Source: Periplaneta americana (lineage: Eukaryota > Arthropoda > Insecta > Blattodea > Blattidae). Taken from it: 64,000 nucleotides of DNA. The stretch spans positions 91,947 to 155,946 of the forward strand of contig NW_027185526.1 in the NCBI RefSeq assembly GCF_040183065.1, in the 5' to 3' direction. The notes under the pieces were generated by a model that worked only from the letters and a program-made list of their open reading frames with translations, was not told the DNA's origin and ran no database searches. This document shows positions 54,596 through 64,000 of this stretch, piece by piece. The position numbers and the translations under genes were made by a program. Every line of letters starts with the position of its first letter. The stretch's first letter is position 1.

Positions 54596-55404
54596 AGTAC
54601 GAGATACGACCGCAATTTTGTACGACTAGTGTAATGAAGGAATGCAAAAAATTATTTTGGAACTTTGCAATGTTAGTCTATCATTAAAATAAAATTAAAT
54701 CTTAATTCGTCCCTTTTGCAGGAGTCTTCTTCATCCAGTATGTTGTTGGCTGATATGGAGGAGGAGGGGGGGGGGACATGCTCTAAAGGGATTAAATTTG
54801 CTTAGCAAATCGATATGGTGACTAACGCTTGCAATGCGTCATAGCTATAATTGTACTGCGCGGTAATTTCAGAGTAATAAGAGTTCAGTTCAGGGATCTG
54901 CTAATTTCTTCATATTGTGTTCGGCAATGGAATAGTACCGCAGTAGCATTAAGAGGTTTTTATAATTTGAACTGATATGTGCAGGTATATTGACCCCCCC
55001 CCCCTCCCACCGCTGGCCGACGCGGACTGCAATGACAACAGTAAGCCACACGTCATACGTAAGCCTTTCTTCTTCTTCATCTTTGCTCGCCTGGCAAATA
55101 CAGTCTTGGATTTCACATATTCAATTTTTCACAGTCCCAACTCCCTTGCATGGACGTGTTTTCACGTACCTTTAAAGTTTCTCCTCTCATTCATTCAGTC
55201 TATTCGCAAGCCTGAGGGTTTTCCGTGGTTTTCCCTAAGGAGCTAAGACAAATGTAGGGATGAGCCCAGAAAGAAAAGGGCATTCACTTCCTTAGACCCT
55301 GGTAACTGCTCTTTTTAGAGGAAGGAGGAGGAGAAAGAAACCCCCCCACCCCCACCGACGTGGACTGCAATGACAACAGTAAGCAACACGTTATATGTAA
55401 AGCC

Positions 55405-55435
<31 letters not shown>

Positions 55436-55440
<5 letters not shown>

Positions 55441-55891
55441 TACAATGGGACTAAAGGTGGTGTAGATACACTATGTCAAATGTGCCACAATCTTTCCTGC
55501 AATAGAAAGACGAGGCGCTGGCCACTAGCAATATTTTACAACATGCTAAATATTGCAAGTATAAATTCATGGATAATTTATAGTTAGAAGAACTCAGAAA
55601 ACAATATCAAGAAAACAATTCATTTTCCAATTGTGTGAAGAGCTGACAAAACCGTGGATGCAGCACCGCTTTGCACGTCCTACTTTACACCGATCTCTGC
55701 GGGCAACAATTGAAGAACATCTGAACATTGCTGTGCAACAACAATGCCAGGTAATGCAGCCAGATGGTGAACGTACTGTTTGCTATAAATGTCCTGCAAA
55801 GAAGAGGAGAATGATGACAACATTTTGTGGACTTTGCAAAAAGGGGTTCTGCAGAGAACATCGCGCTGTTGTTTGCACTAATTGTAAATAG
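55436..55891 (+). pseudogene. piggyBac transposase C-terminal relic, unit 4
   Basis: Collinear copy of the unit 1 relic with the same defects. Confidence 0.8.
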
Positions 55892-56398
55892 GACAATAAC
55901 ATGAACGTAAAGACTTTATGACAAACTTAAAATTAAATGAACACTAATGGCTACGAAAAGTGTAAAAGTTGTTAAATGTGTGATATTGAGTTGATTTCAG
56001 TTAATTAAAATGTGAGTAGTAAAAATTACGAATGCTTACCTTTAACATGAGTACAGTGATGATTACCTGTCTAGGGTTAAGTAGTCGCGTGGTGAGTTTA
56101 GGAATTCCCAGACCACCTCTAAGATTGTTTAAAATAAAGGTATTGTAATCGTACGTTTCTGTCTTTTGTCAATAGTAACGTTGACCTTTCTTTTTCGAGA
56201 AAACAAAATCTGTTGTACAGTTAAAGGTACTGAAATAGTAAGAAATTTTCTGAAATCCCCACGCGTTTGCAAGTGTAAGTCTCTGTTGTAACCTGTTGAT
56301 TTACGAGAGACTGCGTGTGCTTCCGTACAGTGTTTCTAAAATGTGCAGTAACGAGTCAGAAATCATTGGAATGTAGTGTAGGTGTGTTTGTTATAACC

Positions 56399-56637
56399 GG
56401 GAATCAATCCGCAGTACTTGACCAATCAACTACGGGAAATATCAGAAAAATTGGCAGGAGTTAGCAAGAAAAACAAAGGTAAAATATCACGTGAACGAGC
56501 ACCGATACCGAGCACTATGTACAATATACCCTAGAGAAAAAGACAAGAAAACAAAAGTCAACCGCTGCAAGTGTTACGAAGTGGTGTGTGAAACATATAA
56601 TGAAGAATGTCTGCGGGAAGCGCATCTAGTGAGATAA
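56399..56637 (+). pseudogene. Second piggyBac-like relic, unit 4
   Basis: Collinear copy of 5643-5881. Confidence 0.4.
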
Positions 56638-56741
56638 AGGGTGAAATGGAGGATTCTGCTAAAAATAAAGAAAGGAAGAAAAATGTTTACAGTTAATACA
56701 AGTATTGTTTTCTCTTGTGGGTTTATGTTTAGTATAATAGA

Positions 56742-57047
56742 TGTGTGTGTGTGTGTGTGTGTGTGTGTTTCATTAAAAATTAGCATATCCTTAATGAATA
56801 CATCCTAAGTGGTATAAATGAAATTGTATAAACTGCAGGGAATCTTAAAATATGAAAATTGCGATAGTTGTTTTCTTTACAGTCCGACCTTTTTTAATAA
56901 ACTAGTGTGAGATATGAAGTTTTGCACATTTAAGGGTTGTTAACATGAATGTAAGGAATATATATTATGATATGATATGATATGATTCTCAAATACTCTG
57001 TCCTGCTGACCCTTCACATTTCTGTATTCGGGCGAGTGTGTATTCTT

Positions 57048-57078
<31 letters not shown>

Positions 57079-57098
57079 TTATTATTACTATTACTATA

Positions 57099-57146
<48 letters not shown>

Positions 57147-57985
57147 GTGTGAAGAGTTGTATCGGAAGTGCTTTATAGACTAAATTAATAATTTCTATCT
57201 TAACTGAAATATTTACATTATATTTCACACAGTATAGTTACAGGTAGCATAAATTCAGATAATGGTTTTTATATGGGAATCTACTTCTTGTGTTTAGAGG
57301 CTACATTTATACAGAGTTAATAATTTCTCCCCTATGTAACATATTTCCATGAAATTTTATACGCATCTATGCAAAAACGAATTATGCTCGTGTAATTAGG
57401 GAATTAGGGAAAAATTAGTGTTTCTGATAATTTTTAATGTTTTAATAGAAATTATGCTCCTAAAAGATGACTAGCCTGCCATATTTTTCGCAGTTGGTAA
57501 CAAAATGCTAGATTCATGGATATACTCCATAATTTAGTTGTTCATTATATGTTCAAGAAGTGTTGAATTTTTCTTGGAGAAATTAAGCTCCTTCATCCAG
57601 ACTCTGAAAAGTGGCTGCTGTCGAATTCGTAAAGCGCCACCAAGAGATGAATATAACATCTAAGTTTGCAGGATGTAGCAGCTAAATTTTAAGCCGTATA
57701 GAGTTTAATATTTGATTAATGTGTGGGTAGAAGAATTGAAAGTTAACTCAGGTTTACTTGTAATGCACAGCCTGTTAAATATGTCGTAAAAAAAAAAAAA
57801 AAAAAAAAAAACTAGTTGCACAAATCTCAGTAAACGTGCCAATTAAATGAATGCTAACGTATTATAGATTGCTTTTCGCGTATTAAATGAAAGTACACAT
57901 CTTGTCCTATGACCTCCATAAGGGAAGGTTTAACAATATAAAACAGCCACTGACCCCACGAACAAAAATCAACTGAAGAGCGTGA

Positions 57986-58050
<65 letters not shown>

Positions 58051-58352
58051 ATGTTTTGTCCCACCTCTTACTGATATTGATGTTTTGTATGTTGTTGTGC
58101 ACAATGCCTAGCTTTTGTTTAAGCCTAGATATTACTTAAACTTCGGTTATGATGAAGTTGATTTTCTTACATAGTTTTGCGTTCTGGACAACTGTGCGCC
58201 GGCATCTCTCGGAACATCCGAGATCAGGTCCCTATCCCCTCCACCGCAAAGTCAAATAGCGTCTGTCACTTGATTTTGAATATTAAACAAACATACCATC
58301 ACGGCATTTCCGTTATGGCATCTGGTGTCATCAATAAGCTACAAATAAAGGA

Positions 58353-58411
<59 letters not shown>
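56742..58411. repeat. Microsatellite and poly(A) block, unit 4
   Basis: Same tracts as unit 1; the main A run is the longest, about 59 nt, and the AAAG run is also longest here. Confidence 0.9.
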
Positions 58412-59658
58412 TAGCACAGTCACTGTCCTGAACAAGGTACGCAAGTATTATTTTAATTAATGCGTATCGCCTACCAGCCGCCGAAACTATTCGACAGGAG
58501 AGTGAATATCCTACACGGTCCTGTAAAAATGTTCTGAATACACTAAATGACGTGTAATTTTTTTTCTATTATTAGGACAATTGAACGTGTCATTGCTCCT
58601 GCGGGTTGCTTTGTTTCACACCACAGAGAATTCAGGTTCTCTACCCCCCGGGATTCTAGAGATAAGAGAGCGATGAGGTTAAAGGAGTAGGCGTTTGTTC
58701 GTGTTTTTGTTTTTACTTTAGAAAAATTGCGAAACGTGACGCAATAGCGATAAGTTTTATGAACAAGTTTGCTGAATCGACCAATTGAAGGTAATTTATA
58801 TTTTGCTAAAGAAGAGAGGAGATTAATGAAATCAGTTATTGTAATAATCGTAGTAGATTGAAGGAATTGTTTGTATTCAAACTCCTTTTGTGAAATAAGC
58901 TGCTCGGATGCTTATCAGGGTGACGGTTATAAATGTTATCGTAATACCCACCCGAGGTCACAAAGGTCACAGTCTTCCGCTTGTCCTTTCCTAAGCAGAC
59001 CACGTCTGTACTATCGAAAATAATGAGTCACAGTTATAGTTTCGTGAAAGTAAAAAATGTTAGATAGGAGACAAGTAGCTACTCTTATACAATCATAATC
59101 ACATTTTGTATCCAATATAGTATAAACGAGCTACATGTAAGTACTGTGTAAAGTTTCATTAAAACAATATATTATATATGAGACAAGTCACTAATTTTTG
59201 TCAAAACGCATCGTCTATAAAGGGGTAGTTTCTCCTCTTATACAGTAGTGACTATAGTGCGAAGTTTCATGGAAATATGTCACATTTTTAGTCCAGCTAG
59301 ATTTGCTTTCTGGACCACTTTGAGCCTTGGCGCTTGTGATCGGTCGGACGGAGGATCACTCGTCCCGGCGGCGTTAACCCTTAATTTGGTAAATATATAT
59401 AATGTGCAATATTATAGAACTGTGAAATTTTTTTTTAATTTTCCTAAGAAACTTTGTTATCCATCGTTCTATTAAAAAATTGTTTATTAACCTATAGGAT
59501 ACATTGCGATATTTGTCAAACAGGCTGTGGGAAAATGCTGATACGGTGAGGAATGGAAAGGGAGAAACCATTTATATTATTGAGGTGACCTTGAACTGAG
59601 GGTAGTAGGAACGAGACCTGGAGTACGGTACAACCGGCTCTTCCGAGAAATAACTAGT

Positions 59659-59674
59659 GGCCCTGAAAAGGGCC
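59659..59674 (-). promoter_or_regulatory. Histone 3' stem-loop, H3 unit 4
   Basis: GGCCCTTTTCAGGGCC on the minus strand. Confidence 0.95.
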
Positions 59675-59703
59675 TTTTTGCGGGCAGGAGTACCTTTGTT
59701 AAT

Positions 59704-60169
<466 letters not shown>

Positions 60170-60183
60170 ATGATGTGTGTGTC

Positions 60184-60238
60184 GGTATCCCTATTCAGGG
60201 GTACCACCTGCTTTAGGGACTTAATGCCCTCTTCAGGT
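60184..60238 (-). promoter_or_regulatory. Element C 3' RNA double hairpin
   Basis: On the minus strand ACCTG...CAGGT (60238-60206) encloses GAAGAGGG...CCCTAAA. It is followed by a 9-bp hairpin with one mismatch, GGTACCCCT...AGGGATACC (60205-60184). Confidence 0.75.
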
Positions 60239-60460
60239 TGGGGTGTCACTTTATATGTAGGTGTTAGAAGTTCCAGCAAGGACGAAGTTAAGCAATGGCC
60301 GTACTGTGGGACATTCGCAGGACTGGCGCATCCTTAGCTCTTTTGCGTTTCGCGGTATTAGGTTTAGTTTTTTTTTTATAGGAATGTGATTTTAGGTGTT
60401 AAGGTTAATGTTTTTTTTTTTTGTTTTTTTTTATATAGTTTAACAGCAATGAGACACAAC

Positions 60461-60476
60461 GGAGAGATATCTCTCC
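60461..60476 (-). other. Perfect palindrome at the element C ORF2 stop
   Basis: GGAGAGATATCTCTCC, a 16-bp palindrome whose first G on the minus strand is the last base of the TAG stop. As RNA it can form a 6-bp stem with an AUAU loop. Confidence 0.6.
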
Positions 60477-61894
60477 TACGGCGGGCGATTTGCGTATTGA
60501 ATGAGTAGTGAATCAACAGTTGTGGGAGGATTTGTATTAGGAGGGTTGAGGAATGTTTGTTGGATAAATGGTTTCTGTAGTGCTTTGTGAACATAATTGC
60601 AATTTTTTCTTCTAATATAGTCGGTGATTGGTTCGATTTTGGTTACATTGTAGACGGTATGGTTTGAGGTATTGAGGGGAAGGTTAAATGCTTTGCGTAG
60701 TAATCTTCTTTCGGTGGAACAGAGGGCTGACATGAGGGAAGGGGGGATTTTTGTGTAAAGTTGGGAGGCGTAGAGGATTGTTGGTCTGATTATAGATTTA
60801 TATATTATAATAGTGGTGTTGGGTCGGCAACCTGGGTTATTTGGTTCTCTGCCCGCACATCTATAGAGTAGTGCAATGGAGGACTTGATTTTATTGCGAG
60901 TTTGATTGATATGTTGTGTTAAACTGAGTTTATCGTTAAAGATGACGCCTAGATATTTAATTTTTCTTGTGTAGGGGATTAAGGAGTTGTTAATACGGAT
61001 AGGATATCTTCCTCTCGCTCCCAAAGGGCATCTGTGTTTCTTTATCAACATGGCTTGGGATTTATCAGTGTTGACTATTAGTCTCCACCTACCCAGCCAT
61101 GTTGCTAATATTTCCAATTCGAGGTTGATGTGCCGCCTCGCCGTATGGATTCGGTAGGAAGTGGAGGTATAGATGATATCATCAGCGAATTGTCCGAGTC
61201 GTACGTAGTCGTTTTGTGGTATCGGGATATCCGCTACATAGAGATTAAAGAGCGTCGGAGAGAGAACCGTGCCCTGTGGAACACCGCTATTTAAAACTAT
61301 TGGAGTTGATATGTGCCCACCGATTTTAACTTGGGCTGTTCTGTCTCGTATGAAGTCGGATATCCACCGTGTGAATTGTGTCGGTAGTCCAAGTTGCGTA
61401 AGTTTATATCTGAGTCCGTCAAGCCAGACAGAGTCGAATGCTCGTTGCGTGTCAAGTGCTACCATTATAGTAGCTTTGCGAGTCTCCAGGCCGTGTTCGA
61501 CTGGTGTCATGATTTTTAGCAGCTGGTCTACAATGTCTGTGCCTTGACGGAAACCGGCCTGAGCGTCTGGTAGTAAGTTATTGTCATCAATGTAGCTTTG
61601 TAGCCGTCTGTTAAGCACTCTTTCGAGTACTTTACAGATTGTAGCTGTCAGGCTAATCGGTCGGTAGTTTTTCTTGTCTGTGTGGTCTTTGCCCGGCTTT
61701 GGGAATAGTAATATGTGGGCGTGCTTCCATCTGGGAGGTAAAAATCCCAGACGGAAACTCGCTCGGTATATTGCAGTCAGAAACTCAATGGCCTTGTCTG
61801 GATATTGTTTCATTAGTATGTTGTGTATTGTGTCTGGGCCTGCCGCTGTGTTTTTTGTTCTATGTATGCTGGCAGTGACTTCCTGTTGTGTTAT
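60476..61894 (-). pseudogene. Element C ORF2, reverse transcriptase fragment
   Basis: 472 codons open to a TAG stop. The endonuclease is entirely lost. The reverse transcriptase is complete from just before its first motif: AAGPDTIHN, NYRPISL, QAGFRQG, LDTQRAFDS, GVPQGTVLSP and FADD, then the Jockey-type C-terminal part with CRPNTT and RRLLRKAF. The longer frame reaching 62260 merely joins antisense H4 sequence to it. No internal stop suggests a young insertion. Confidence 0.92.
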
Positions 61895-62344
<450 letters not shown>

Positions 62345-62384
62345 ACTGCCTACACACGTCTGCTGCCGAATCCGTCGGCAAAAC

Positions 62385-62400
62385 GGCCCTTTTCAGGGCC
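62385..62400 (+). promoter_or_regulatory. Histone 3' stem-loop, H4 unit 4
   Basis: GGCCCTTTTCAGGGCC. Confidence 0.95.
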
Positions 62401-63591
62401 ATAAAATCCGTCTAAAAAGGGCAGTAGTTGTCGAGATTAATTTAATTCACCTTTACTGTGTGACCACTAGCTCAACAGGCCAGTGCGGAAAACAGAACTT
62501 ATTTCGTAGGGGCACTTCAGTATCAGCAAAAGACGTTGTAAGAAATGCCTCTCCGTTTTTCAAATGGGTCTGACCCCAACGCTTGGTATATCAAGTGGAA
62601 AGACCGGATTCCTCTGTGAAGCCTTGCTCCTCGGATTATGTTACCTGTTACTGTAAACTTCTGTAAGTCAATAATCACTGTCCGAAGAATTGGTGGGTAA
62701 TATGACAACGCAGGTAGGCAATGCTCACCAGACCGTAACAAGGAACCGAGGGGATTGACACATACTGAACATCACATCACCACGTTTTTGCAATGCCAAC
62801 TTTTAGGTCATAGGAATCCAGTGTGGTAAACACTGGGGAGAAGAGGTACACATCGCATGTCAGAACACAGGACTTCGTCCTGTCAGACAACTTCCACGTA
62901 TAGCTTGCGTCATTTCGGTTCGAACGAAACGACAGAGAGAGGGGAAATTCGAACGCAAATTGTCAAAGCCTTCGATTCCTACGAGAAGGTCATGTCATCA
63001 TCTCAGTATTGGGGTTCCTGCGCGTGCGGCCAATATGTGCACCAACAAACAAACGCATTAGGAACTCTATTATAACGCCGTAAGTTGTTCACCAGTTATC
63101 GATTTCTTATTCAAAATTAGTTTCATTCGTAGTATGTAGTAAAGTAAACTAGTATATTCAAACGTATATGTCTAAAACCACGATGGGCACCAAAGAAGGG
63201 GACTTGTGATTATTTTCACGATAATCTCCATTACTCTAATATGATAGAAATATATTACATAAATTTCGAAGCCAACTATGTACCTTGGCATCATCATCTA
63301 ATTTAACTCGTATTGTGTTAAATTATATAATAATAATGAAACCTTTCTATATGCATCAGTATAATGTGTTATCACACAATAGCCTAGTAAATGTACAACG
63401 GTTTCAAGTACTTCAGTGCGAACCTGGGACAACGACATCGTTCAGAGCACAAAATTACAGAATGATGATATTAAATCAGCCCACCGGTATAGAGAGAGAG
63501 AGAAAGTTGACACGCGTAATGAAATTACATTACGAAGCCGTGAGAGAGGATTAACAATACTGGCTATTTCTGACTTTTGTGAGGTTAGTGG
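62401..63591. other. H4-H2A spacer, unit 4
   Basis: Same as unit 2; no gene seen. Confidence 0.8.
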
Positions 63592-63607
63592 GGCCCTTAA
63601 AAGGGCC
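63592..63607 (-). promoter_or_regulatory. Histone 3' stem-loop, H2A unit 4
   Basis: GGCCCTTTTAAGGGCC on the minus strand. Confidence 0.95.
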
Positions 63608-63625
63608 GTTTTACGGAGAAGGGGC

Positions 63626-64000
<375 letters not shown>

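Larger units (their letters stand above)
50944..59658. other. Long 5S-H3 spacer, unit 4
   Basis: Same content as unit 1; about 10 bp longer through simple-repeat growth. No gene seen. Confidence 0.85.
60170..61894 (-). mobile_element. Element C, Jockey-like LINE in H3 promoter (unit 4)
   Basis: A 1,725-bp insertion that replaced 2 bp of target (two of five C at 47228-47232) and left no duplication. It is oriented like H3. It is heavily 5'-truncated, starting just before the reverse transcriptase core. A 306-bp 3' UTR has two hairpins and an (AC)n-type tail. Its reverse transcriptase is closer to B than to D but is a separate family. Confidence 0.95.

Overview
The window is part of a tandem array of replication-dependent histone genes from an arthropod, most likely an insect. 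The H3, H4, H2A and H2B proteins are canonical and insect-like, the spacers are AT-rich and full of microsatellites, and the transposons (Jockey-like LINEs, piggyBac relics) are of insect type. I cannot name the species from sequence alone.

Layout: four head-to-tail repeat units starting at the 5S rRNA gene, at 54, 19370, 37882 and 50813 (the last is cut by the window end). The order in each is 5S rRNA (+), an 8.7-kb AT-rich spacer, H3 (-), H4 (+), a 1.2-kb spacer, H2A (-), H2B (+), then a 0.8-kb spacer to the next 5S. H3/H4 and H2A/H2B are divergent pairs with shared promoters of 195 and 234 bp. Every histone gene ends in the classical 6-bp stem, 4-nt loop 3' processing signal. No histone H1 gene is visible. 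Unit 3 (12,931 bp) carries no inserts and serves as the reference; the others differ from it mainly by large insertions and microsatellite lengths. The 8.7-kb spacer holds old debris copied in every unit: a possible 1.4-kb TIR DNA transposon, an insect-type interspersed repeat, two piggyBac transposase C-terminal relics, and long poly(A) and simple-repeat tracts.

The exciting part is five insertions of Jockey-like non-LTR retrotransposons, all inside the two short divergent promoters (about 3% of the unit). Element A interrupts H4 in units 1 and 2, B interrupts H2B in unit 1, D interrupts H2A in unit 2, and C interrupts H3 in unit 4. Each lies in the same orientation as the gene it interrupts. 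Each 3' junction falls 18-22 bp downstream of that gene's TATA-like box. Where there is a target-site duplication (10-13 bp) it runs from there to the predicted transcription start, so the element begins about where the histone transcript should begin and the host TATA box sits directly upstream of it. B, C and D are clearly different families by their reverse transcriptases, yet all elements share a two-hairpin 3' RNA structure with compensatory changes. Element A has an intact gag-like ORF1 but no ORF2, and its stop codon lies in a hairpin with the same six-base-pair stem as the histone mRNA stem-loop. I propose a lineage of LINEs specialised for replication-dependent histone promoters, analogous to R1/R2 in rDNA, HeT-A at telomeres or Ty3 at Pol III start sites. 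The pattern is read directly from the sequence; promoter capture, S-phase coupling and trans-mobilisation of element A are inferences.
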